Positions 1 through 5,410 of a stretch of 5,410 bases of DNA are shown here, one piece after another. This DNA is from Vicinamibacterales bacterium (GTDB lineage: Bacteria; Acidobacteriota; Vicinamibacteria; Vicinamibacterales; UBA8438). A program made the position numbers and the translations under genes. The notes beneath the pieces are model-generated. The model saw only the letters and a list, made by a program, of their open reading frames with translations. It was not told the origin of the DNA and ran no database searches. Each line of letters begins with the position of its first letter. Positions within the stretch are counted from its first letter, which is position 1. Location: NCBI GenBank assembly GCA_030745255.1, contig JASLOY010000281.1:1-5410 (forward strand). The letters are read 5' to 3'.

Positions 1-34
1 TAGATCTTCACGCTTGAATTATAGTGCTGCGGTC

Positions 35-829
35 ATGACGTCATCTTCGCGATCACGAGCCACCGGCACACCGGCCACTGCCAATAATGGGCTGCCCCCA
101 CCGGGGCTGCGGCGCAGGTTCCGTCGTCGGCTGCTCGGTTGGTACAGGCGGAACGGGCGCAACCTGCCCTGGCGAAACACGAAAGACCCTTACCACATCC
201 TCGTCTCGGAGATGATGCTGCAGCAGACCCAGGTAGACCGTGTCCTGCCGAAGTATGAGCAGTGGCTGCGAAAGTACCCCTCACTCGAAGCGCTGGCGGC
301 AGCCAAGCCTGGTGAAGTCGGGCGAACATGGCGCCCTCTCGGCTACAACGCGCGGCCGAAACGCCTGCACGCCATCGCGCGCGAGGTGGTCGCCCGCTAC
401 GACGCCAAGCTCCCATCCGACGAACAGACTCTGCGCTCGTTCAAAGGAATCGGCGCCTACACGGCGGGGGCCGTGCAAAGCTTCGCGTTCGGCCGGCGCG
501 CTCCGATCGTCGACACCAACGTCGCCCGTCTTCTGTCTCGCATTTTTGTAAACGCTCGGCGTGGTCGCCCCGACAATGACGGCCGTGGTGGCAGAGGTGG
601 TCAAGGCGACAATGCCGCCGCAACCAAGAAACATCTGTGGGCGCTCTCCGAGGCGCTGCTCCCGCGTCGTGACGTGTTCGACTTCAATCAGGCGCTGATG
701 GACCTCGGCGCAGTGGTGTGCGTGGCCCGACGACCCCGGTGTGTCATCTGCCCGATGCGCCCCATCTGCCAGGCATACGCCTTCGGCCCCGCCAGTCAAG
801 ACGGAACCGGCCAAAGGGAAGGAACCTAG
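35..829 (+). CDS. mutY: A/G-specific adenine glycosylase MutY, short form without C-terminal MutT-like domain
   Basis: This base-excision repair enzyme removes adenine mispaired with 8-oxoguanine. The sequence (264 aa from the ATG at 35) shows the HhH-GPD fold. SEMMLQQTQV holds the catalytic Glu59 (E. coli Glu37). LGYNARPKRLH keeps the intercalating Tyr104 (E. coli Tyr82) but has Asn where E. coli has a second Tyr. The helix-hairpin-helix is at about 136-146 (FKGIGAYTAGA), and VDTNV supplies the catalytic Asp160. A [4Fe-4S] loop Cys229-X6-Cys236-X2-Cys239-X5-Cys245 is complete. The protein ends about 19 residues after the last Cys, whereas E. coli MutY has 350 residues, so the 8-oxoG-reading C-terminal domain is absent. 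A Gly/Arg-rich insert lies near residues 176-197. An in-frame TTG at 14 is an alternative start; neither start has a strong Shine-Dalgarno. The stop shares a base with the mutT start. Confidence 0.93.
   Translation: MTSSSRSRATGTPATANNGLPPPGLRRRFRRRLLGWYRRNGRNLPWRNTKDPYHILVSEMMLQQTQVDRVLPKYEQWLRKYPSLEALAAAKPGEVGRTWRPLGYNARPKRLHAIAREVVARYDAKLPSDEQTLRSFKGIGAYTAGAVQSFAFGRRAPIVDTNVARLLSRIFVNARRGRPDNDGRGGRGGQGDNAAATKKHLWALSEALLPRRDVFDFNQALMDLGAVVCVARRPRCVICPMRPICQAYAFGPASQDGTGQREGT
814..824 (+). promoter_or_regulatory. Ribosome binding site of mutT inside the mutY 3' end
   Basis: A purine-rich stretch AAGGGAAGGAA lies within the last codons of mutY. The AAGG at 819-822 is six bases before the GTG at 829. 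It supports that GTG as the mutT start in preference to the upstream in-frame GTG at 718, which lies deep inside mutY. With the TAGTG stop-start overlap it points to translational coupling. Confidence 0.65.
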
Positions 830-1230
830 TGCCCTCCCAGCCACAGCAATCAGAGCGCGTGGTCGTCGTCGCCGCTATCGTCGAGCGAGAGGACCGGCTG
901 CTCGTAACCGAACGGCTCCCAGGCACACATCTGGCCGGCTACTGGGAGTTTCCCGGTGGCAAGACCGAAGACGGCGAGAACCACCAGCGGTGTCTGGAGC
1001 GGGAGATGCGCGAAGAGCTCGGCGTCGGGGTCGAGGTCGGGAACCGGATACATGCCACCAGCTTTGCCTACCCTGACCGCACAGTCGACCTGCACTTCTA
1101 CCGCTGCACCATCATCGGCGATCCCAAACCGGTTCTGGGACAGTGCGTGCGGTGGGTCTCGAGGGCCGAGCTGGGGACAATGCGCTTTCCGCCGGCCGAT
1201 CTCGAGTTGATCAATCTGCTTAGAGGGTAG
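829..1230 (+). CDS. mutT: NUDIX hydrolase, probable 8-oxo-dGTP diphosphatase MutT
   Basis: MutT-type enzymes hydrolyse 8-oxo-dGTP to the monophosphate and so keep oxidised guanine out of new DNA. From the GTG at 829 the product is 133 aa, close to the 129 aa of E. coli MutT. The Nudix box is perfect at residues 44-66: Gly44-X5-Glu50-X7-REMREELGV, with the metal-binding Glu59, Glu62 and Glu63. The MutT-like WEFPGGK precedes it at 39-45, and the N-terminal strand RVVVVAAIVER is typical of the family. The start was chosen for its Shine-Dalgarno and its one-base overlap with the mutY stop; an upstream GTG at 718 in the same frame would bury 37 codons inside mutY. The mutY neighbour strongly favours an 8-oxo-dGTP role, but Nudix substrate range cannot be fixed from sequence, and other oxidised or pyrimidine nucleotides remain possible. 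Confidence 0.9.
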   Translation: MPSQPQQSERVVVVAAIVEREDRLLVTERLPGTHLAGYWEFPGGKTEDGENHQRCLEREMREELGVGVEVGNRIHATSFAYPDRTVDLHFYRCTIIGDPKPVLGQCVRWVSRAELGTMRFPPADLELINLLRG

Positions 1231-1261
1231 CTCGACCGGGGCACTGGGCTAAGGAAGCTCA

Positions 1262-2416
1262 TCAGCGAGCCGAAGACGACGACGCGGTCGGCAGCGACAG
1301 GAACGGACGCGACGTGACCACGCCGGAGTGCTGCCGGTCGCCATCTCTGGCGACGATCTCGGTGCCCGGCTCGGTAAGCTCGCGCTTGACGTAGCCGAGC
1401 GCGATCGGCCGCTCCAGCGTCGGCGACCACACCGAGCTCGTGATGACGCCGACCGGCTGTGCGGCGTCACCACTGGGAGAACCGGTGCATACGGCGGAAG
1501 ACGACGTGGTCAGGACGGCGCCGGCGGCGGGTGGCTTGCCGTGCAGTTCGCCCTGCGGTTCGAAAGCGAGACCAACCAGCCGACGCCCCACCCGACCCTG
1601 GCCACGGTGCAAGATTCTGATAATCACTTCCTGGCCGATGTAACAGCCCTTGGTCGTGCTGATCGCGCGGTCCTCGATGCCGGCCTCGAGCGGTATGGTT
1701 TCCTGATCCATGTCGGCAGGGAACGCCGGACGCCCCGCCTCGACACGGAGAAGGTCGAAGGTCGCGCCATCGAGCGCCGTCGCGCCCGCCGACGCCAGCG
1801 CGTCGCCAAGCGCCGAGCCGACCCCGGCATCGGCGTAGAGGGTGAATCCGACCTCGCCCACCTCGTCGCTACGCGCCGTCACCACCGGAACATCGTGGAA
1901 ACGGCCGACCAGGTGCCGGTACTCCGGGTAGGCGGCAAGCTCGTCCCTTCTTGCAGATCCGACCGTTCTGACCGGGTCACTCGGTTCTCGCGAGTCGACC
2001 GAAGTAGATGGTTCGCCGGCAACCGGCCGAACGACCTCGCTCACGATGCGCGCCGAATCGGGGCCGTGCAGGCCGAACGCTGCCCATCGGGTCGAGCGAT
2101 CCTCAACCGAAACATCCTCGGTGAAGACGAATTCACGAAGACGCTCGACCAACATCGTGGTGACGGAGGGATGCACGTCGAGCAACAGCACCTCGCCGAG
2201 ATCGAGGACTTGCATGTCGGCGACCATCCGCCCCTGCGGCGTCAGATAAGCGGCGTAGCACCCCGCCCCGGACCCAAGCGCCAAGATGTCGTTGGTCAGC
2301 AGCCCTTGCAGATATGAAGCTCGATCGTCACCACCGACGGCGATCCTGCCGCGCGCCGACAGGTCGATGAACGCCGAGGCGGTGCGTGCGGCGTGGTAGC
2401 TGGGTGAGGCGAGCAT
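1262..2416 (-). CDS. ygfZ: YgfZ/GcvT-domain folate-binding protein
   Basis: This protein belongs to the YgfZ (COG0354) branch of the aminomethyltransferase fold. In E. coli YgfZ binds tetrahydrofolate and supports assembly or repair of certain iron-sulfur enzymes, including the tRNA methylthiotransferase MiaB. The 384-aa sequence shows the hallmark KGCYIGQE at residues 256-263 with the conserved Cys258. Folate-fold segments include RASYLQGLLTNDI (32-44), AAYLTPQGRMVAD (55-67) and LRVEAGRPAFPADMD (223-237). A GcvT-like C-terminal barrel ends near residue 372. It is longer than E. coli YgfZ (326 aa), partly because of a polar, Pro/Ser-rich stretch at about 131-160. The ATG at 2416 has no evident Shine-Dalgarno but fits the usual family N-terminus. 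It converges on mutT with 31 bases between stops and diverges from the hydrolase gene. The exact client enzymes are unknown. Confidence 0.9.
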   Translation of the reverse strand: MLASPSYHAARTASAFIDLSARGRIAVGGDDRASYLQGLLTNDILALGSGAGCYAAYLTPQGRMVADMQVLDLGEVLLLDVHPSVTTMLVERLREFVFTEDVSVEDRSTRWAAFGLHGPDSARIVSEVVRPVAGEPSTSVDSREPSDPVRTVGSARRDELAAYPEYRHLVGRFHDVPVVTARSDEVGEVGFTLYADAGVGSALGDALASAGATALDGATFDLLRVEAGRPAFPADMDQETIPLEAGIEDRAISTTKGCYIGQEVIIRILHRGQGRVGRRLVGLAFEPQGELHGKPPAAGAVLTTSSSAVCTGSPSGDAAQPVGVITSSVWSPTLERPIALGYVKRELTEPGTEIVARDGDRQHSGVVTSRPFLSLPTASSSSAR

Positions 2417-2442
2417 AGGGCAAACGATGCACTGCGCGCGAA

Positions 2443-2471
2443 ATGATATGCTCAGTAGTGTTCCGAGTCAG
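2443..2471 (-). promoter_or_regulatory. Candidate sigma70-type promoter for ygfZ
   Basis: Read on the - strand, CTGACT (2471-2466, four of six matches to TTGACA) is followed after 17 bases by TATCAT (2448-2443, five of six matches to TATAAT). Transcription would begin near 2436, leaving a leader of about 20 bases before the ATG at 2416. Spacing and position are right, but the -35 is weak and the consensus of this organism is unknown. Confidence 0.35.
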
Positions 2472-2580
2472 AAGTTCGCGGACAAATCTTACGGAGCGCG
2501 GCACCCGACTGGCAAGGTACGACGACGGAGCATACCGGCAGTATTCGACCGAGGAGCAACGCCGCCAGGCGGGATGCCCC

Positions 2581-2599
2581 TCCCGGAAAATGTTCGGGA
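2581..2599 (+). repeat. Small imperfect inverted repeat in the hydrolase leader
   Basis: TCCCG-(G)-AA and TTCGGGA pair around an AATG loop, giving a seven-pair stem with one bulged G. It ends 22 bases before the chosen start at 2622. It could be an operator half-site pair or an mRNA hairpin near the start codon. A stem this short can arise by chance in GC-rich DNA. Confidence 0.25.
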
Positions 2600-2621
2600 A
2601 TTTCTGATTCGGGGCACCCAA

Positions 2622-4277
2622 ATGCGCGCCACTGCGTATTGTACTCTCGCCATCCTGCTCCTCACGGGCTCGCTCGCAGCCGCGCAGCCGCCGACCGAAG
2701 TGACCCCCGGCGCGGCCACCTTCAACGTGTTCGTTCGCTCGACACCGATCGGTTTCGAACAGATCGAGCTGACTCGCAGCCCGGACGGTTGGGTCATCCG
2801 ATCCCGCGGCGACTTGTCTCAGCCGATCGATCTGCAGAACCGGTTGTTCGAGATCCAGTACGACGAGCAGTGGCACCCGCGGGCGCTGACGATCGACGGC
2901 ACTCGGGCCAACACTCAGTTCTCGCTCCGCACGACCTTCGGTGCGGACGGCGCGACCAACGAGATGGAAGACGCCGGACGCCGACTGACAGTCAGCAACT
3001 CGTTGTCACCCGACGCCATCGTCCTACCCGACTATTTCTTCGGAGGCTACGAAGCGCTGGCCGTCCGCCTGGCCAGTGCCGAGGCCGGTGACGAGATCCC
3101 GGTCTACGTGGCGCCCCGTGGCAGCACTCGAGCCAGGATCGACGAGATCTTCTCGCAACAGATCGAAACCGCAGACTCGGTCGTCGACGCCCGCGTGCAC
3201 CGCCTCTCGTTTCTCGATTCCGACGCTCCCCTGTCGGCGGAAGTCTGGACGGATGCCGGACAGCGGCTCTTGCGCGTGTCGATTCCCGAGGCGGCCCTCG
3301 ATGTGGCACGCGAAGACATCGTCGCTGCCAGCGCCCGTGTGCGGCGGACAACGCACTCGGGCGATCAGGATGTCCGGGTCCGAACCGAAGGCTTTGCGCT
3401 GGCGAGTACCGTCACTGTGCCGGTGGACCACCCACGGCCTGAGGCCGGCTGGCCGGCGGTGCTGCTGGTGCCGGGTGCGGGCTCGGGGGAGCGAGACGGC
3501 ACACTGTCGGGTATGCCGGTACTCGGTCAGCTGGCGGGCGCACTCGCCGACGCCGGGTACCTGGTGGCCAGATACGATACGCGCGGCGTTGCCCAGAGCG
3601 GTGGACGCCGCGAATCGGCCGACATCGAGATTCATGCCGACGATGCCCGAACGATGGTGCGATACCTGGACCGGCGCGACGACGTCGACGACGACCGGAT
3701 CACCGTGCTGGGGTATGCCGAGGGCGGATGGATCGCCATGCTCGTCGCCGCCAAGGAACGCCGGGCGGACAACCTCGTGCTTGTCGCCGCAGCGGGAACG
3801 ACCGGCACCGAGCTGGTCTTGGAACAGCAGCGCGCCGCGCTCGATCGACTTGGCACGCCGGCAATGGAGCGAGCCGAGAAAATCGGTCTCCAAGAGCGCA
3901 TTCACGATGCCGCACTCGGCAACGGATCGTGGAACAGCGTTCCGGAAGAGATGCGGCGTCAGGCGGACACACCGTGGTTTCGCAGCTTCCTGGAATTCGA
4001 CGCCGCCGACACCATGCGGAGGACACGGCAGCCGATTTTGATCATTCGCGGCTCCGAGGACCGTCAAGTCGGTCCTCATCATGCCGAGACTCTGGCGGAG
4101 CTGGCACGTGCCAGACGGCGGGACTCGTCCGTAGAACAGGTGACACTCGAAGGTCTCGATCATCTGCTCGTGGAATCCGGCTCAGGTTCGGTGACCGAGT
4201 ACGGCGATCTCCGGGACCGGTCGATCAGTCGGTCGGTCATCAACACGCTGACCGATTGGCTGGAGCGTGAACGGTAA
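2622..4277 (+). CDS. Exported alpha/beta-hydrolase-fold protein with Ala at the nucleophile position
   Basis: From the ATG at 2622 the product is 551 aa. Residues 1-21 are a signal peptide (hydrophobic core LAILLLTGSLAAA, probable cleavage before QPP), so it should act in the periplasm or outside the cell. Residues 30 to about 240 form a beta-rich N-terminal domain that I cannot assign to a named family. Residues 250-551 are an alpha/beta hydrolase domain: strand and oxyanion region VLLVPGAGSGERDG (280-293), RYDTRGVAQSGG (317-328), nucleophile elbow GYAEGG (364-369), an Asp strand ending GSED (Asp480), and His514 in GLDHLL. Related esterases and peptidases read GxSxG at the elbow; here Ser is replaced by Ala366 (codon GCC, 3717-3719), so ordinary serine-hydrolase chemistry is doubtful. 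A GGGG at 2611-2614 is a weak Shine-Dalgarno. An in-frame ATG at 2427 is rejected because it would bury the signal peptide. The FHA gene follows after five bases, suggesting co-transcription. Confidence 0.85.
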   Translation: MRATAYCTLAILLLTGSLAAAQPPTEVTPGAATFNVFVRSTPIGFEQIELTRSPDGWVIRSRGDLSQPIDLQNRLFEIQYDEQWHPRALTIDGTRANTQFSLRTTFGADGATNEMEDAGRRLTVSNSLSPDAIVLPDYFFGGYEALAVRLASAEAGDEIPVYVAPRGSTRARIDEIFSQQIETADSVVDARVHRLSFLDSDAPLSAEVWTDAGQRLLRVSIPEAALDVAREDIVAASARVRRTTHSGDQDVRVRTEGFALASTVTVPVDHPRPEAGWPAVLLVPGAGSGERDGTLSGMPVLGQLAGALADAGYLVARYDTRGVAQSGGRRESADIEIHADDARTMVRYLDRRDDVDDDRITVLGYAEGGWIAMLVAAKERRADNLVLVAAAGTTGTELVLEQQRAALDRLGTPAMERAEKIGLQERIHDAALGNGSWNSVPEEMRRQADTPWFRSFLEFDAADTMRRTRQPILIIRGSEDRQVGPHHAETLAELARARRRDSSVEQVTLEGLDHLLVESGSGSVTEYGDLRDRSISRSVINTLTDWLERER

Positions 4278-4282
4278 CCCTC

Positions 4283-4576
4283 ATGTGGATTCTTCGTTCA
4301 ACCGACGAGACAGAGGGTGGACCCTACACGTTCCGGATGACTCCTGGCCGTGTCCGCACGCTGGGCCGTGGTCCACGCGCCGACTTCGTGCTGGATGCCG
4401 CTCTCGTCTCGCGCGCTCACTGTCGCCTGGCCGTCGCCAACGGTGAGCTGATCGTCGAGAACCTCGACAGCACCAACGGAACGTTCGTCAACGATCGCCC
4501 TGTCGAACGCTCGAGGATGAAGGTGGGCGACCGGCTCAGAGCCGGACGGGTCGTGCTGACGGTCTCAGCTGGATAG
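4283..4576 (+). CDS. Stand-alone FHA-domain phosphothreonine-binding protein
   Basis: FHA domains bind phosphothreonine peptides and usually read out Ser/Thr kinase signalling. This 97-aa protein is almost nothing but the domain. TLGRG has the Arg29 that contacts phosphate, VSRAHC (42-47) holds Ser43 and His46, and ENLDSTNGTFVN (59-70) carries the Asn65-Gly66-Thr67 core. All the usual binding residues are therefore present. There is no signal peptide, membrane segment or second domain, so it should be cytoplasmic, unlike the exported product of the gene in front. An in-frame TGA at 4268-4270 rules out a longer form. No good Shine-Dalgarno is close to the ATG, so translation may be coupled to the preceding gene, which stops five bases before. 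Its 3' end overlaps the kinase gene on the other strand by 12 bases. A working pair with that kinase is an inference from position. Confidence 0.9.
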   Translation: MWILRSTDETEGGPYTFRMTPGRVRTLGRGPRADFVLDAALVSRAHCRLAVANGELIVENLDSTNGTFVNDRPVERSRMKVGDRLRAGRVVLTVSAG

Positions 4577-5410
4577 CCCGAACCAGCGGGCGATGCGGCC
4601 CCGCTTCGCTTGCACTGGCTGTCGGGGCCTCAGTGACGGGGGCTCACGGTCACCGGATCGAACGGCAAGGATGGCGGCCACGCTGCGTAGCTCAGCGGCC
4701 AACGGCACGGCGCTCTGATGCCGATCCTCCGCCCGCTCGGCCAATGCGCGTACGACGATCGCGTCGAGCTCCTCCGGCACGTCCGCATTGACCGCACCCG
4801 GTCGACTCGGAGGGGTCTGACCTGGCTCTGGCTCTGACCCTCGCTTTGACAATGCTCCGTCACCCGGCACACACCCGGTGAGCATCTTGAATAGGATGAC
4901 ACCGAGTGAAAACAGGTCGGATCGGTGGTCTGCCGACTCGCCGCGCCGCTGCTCCGGCGACCGATACGGCGCCGCCCGATCACTGGCGCCCTGCTCGCCG
5001 GGCGACGGTCCGCTTTCTTCGCTTGCCGGGGCCAGACCGCCCGTCGTCCACCGACTCAGCCCGGTGTCCAGCAGCTTGGCATGCCCGCGCATCGTCACCA
5101 TGATATTTGCCGGTCTGACGTCGAGGTGCCGCACACCCTGAGCGTGCGCGGCCCCGAGCGCCTCGGCAAGCTGAATTCCAAGTTCGAGCGCCCGGCGAAT
5201 ATCGAGCGCCCCCTCGTACGCCTGGTCGAGTGTCTCCCCCGACACGAACTCGAACACCAGGAATAGCTGGTCCGCGGTGTCGCCGACCTCGAAGAGGGTC
5301 GCGACGTTCGGGTGGGAGACGGCGGCTGCGGCGTGCGCGTCCTTCAGAAACCGGGCTCTTGTGGCTGCGTCCGGTCCCACTTGCTCGGTGGCAACCTTGA
5401 CGAGCACTGT
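4565..5410 (-). CDS. Hanks-type Ser/Thr protein kinase with divergent catalytic motifs (N-terminus beyond the window)
   Basis: The reading frame is open through the right edge, so the start and Gly-rich loop are missing. Numbering from the GTG codon at 5407, visible parts are the strand VLVKVA with ATP-anchoring Lys4, helix C (about 18-30) and SHPNVATLFEVG (31-42). They continue with the catalytic loop HLDVRPAN (94-101), the metal loop DTG (114-116), APYRSPEQRRG (146-156) and the SDLFSLGVILFKMLTG helix (163-178). Canonical kinases have HRDxKPxN, DFG and a helix-C Glu; here these are HLDVRPAN, DTG and apparently Asp23. The catalytic Asp96, Asn101 and Asp114 remain. A Ser/Gly/Pro-rich stretch fills the activation segment (about 123-145). 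The C-terminal tail is short and basic (KRGRIARWFG) with no membrane span or sensor domain, so it looks soluble. Activity is uncertain. It converges on the FHA gene, a likely reader of kinase output. Confidence 0.88.
   Translation of the reverse strand, partial: TVLVKVATEQVGPDAATRARFLKDAHAAAAVSHPNVATLFEVGDTADQLFLVFEFVSGETLDQAYEGALDIRRALELGIQLAEALGAAHAQGVRHLDVRPANIMVTMRGHAKLLDTGLSRWTTGGLAPASEESGPSPGEQGASDRAAPYRSPEQRRGESADHRSDLFSLGVILFKMLTGCVPGDGALSKRGSEPEPGQTPPSRPGAVNADVPEELDAIVVRALAERAEDRHQSAVPLAAELRSVAAILAVRSGDREPPSLRPRQPVQAKRGRIARWFGLSS

Larger units (their letters stand above)
2417..2621. other. Divergent intergenic/leader region between ygfZ and the hydrolase gene
   Basis: These 205 bases separate two divergently read genes. 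The frame of the hydrolase stays open upstream to an ATG at 2427. The extra 65 residues would put a clear signal peptide in the middle of the protein and look like translated leader (basic, Pro/Arg-rich), so I treat them as non-coding. The ygfZ promoter candidate lies at the left end and a small hairpin at 2581-2599. I found no convincing -35/-10 pair for the + strand gene. Confidence 0.5.

Noticed and set aside
718..828. N-terminal extension of MutT from the GTG at 718
   Set aside because: It would overlap mutY by over 100 bases across the Fe-S cysteines; the GTG at 829 has a good ribosome site and gives the usual MutT length.
1231..1261. Bidirectional terminator between the convergent mutT and ygfZ genes
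   Set aside because: The 31 bases contain no clear stem-loop and no T or A tract.
1328..2317. Long open frame (329 codons) on the + strand opposite ygfZ
   Set aside because: It lies wholly antisense to a clear YgfZ, its translation is Arg/Gly-rich with no recognisable motif, and long shadow frames are expected in GC-rich DNA.
2581..2599. LexA-type operator in the hydrolase leader
   Set aside because: One half resembles GTTCG, but the other half does not match the Gram-positive LexA box and the spacing is off.
2427..2621. N-terminal extension of the hydrolase from the ATG at 2427
   Set aside because: It would place a typical signal peptide at residue 66, and the added sequence is basic and featureless.
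3024..4163. Long open frame (379 codons) on the - strand opposite the hydrolase
   Set aside because: It is antisense to a gene with signal peptide and hydrolase motifs; its own translation has no domain signature or sensible start context.
4576..4591. Perfect 5-bp inverted repeat GCCCG/CGGGC with a six-base loop just after the FHA stop, as a terminator
   Set aside because: The stem is short, no T-run follows, and it lies inside the kinase coding sequence, so chance is the simpler reading.
4816..4839. Short direct repeat TCTGACC flanking two TGGCTC units
   Set aside because: It is inside the kinase gene and encodes a Glu-Pro-Glu-Pro linker; a microrepeat of this size needs no further explanation.

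Overview
The window is a GC-rich, densely coding bacterial chromosome segment. It carries six protein-coding genes and no sign of an insertion sequence, CRISPR array, tRNA or rRNA. The gene styles suggest a high-GC Gram-negative, possibly of the Acidobacteriota (Vicinamibacteria-like). The hints are a MutY of the short 'GYN' type, a soluble Hanks-type kinase, an FHA protein and an exported two-domain alpha/beta hydrolase. This placement is inference from gene style only; no marker in the window proves it.

Left part (1-1230, + strand): mutY is followed by mutT, with stop and start codons sharing one base (TAGTG). MutY removes adenine mispaired with 8-oxoguanine, and MutT hydrolyses 8-oxo-dGTP, so the pair forms a compact anti-oxidation ('GO') repair operon. 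This MutY ends just after its iron-sulfur cluster and lacks the C-terminal MutT-like domain of the E. coli enzyme. A free-standing MutT is encoded immediately behind it.

Middle (1262-2416, - strand): a YgfZ/GcvT-like folate-binding protein with the KGCYxGQE signature, linked in other bacteria to iron-sulfur cluster enzyme maintenance. It converges on mutT. It is read divergently from the next gene across a 205-base leader region (2417-2621), which holds a plausible ygfZ promoter and a small hairpin.

Right part (2622-5410): a secreted or periplasmic alpha/beta-hydrolase-fold protein is followed five bases later by a small FHA-domain protein, both on the + strand. The FHA gene runs tail-to-tail into a Ser/Thr protein kinase on the - strand, the two coding regions overlapping by 12 bases. 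The kinase is cut by the right window edge.

Two points stand out. The hydrolase has alanine where the nucleophile serine should sit, while the Asp and His of the triad appear intact. The kinase carries non-consensus residues at several catalytic motifs. Otherwise these are recognisable families in an unusual arrangement; I do not see a convincing wholly new system.
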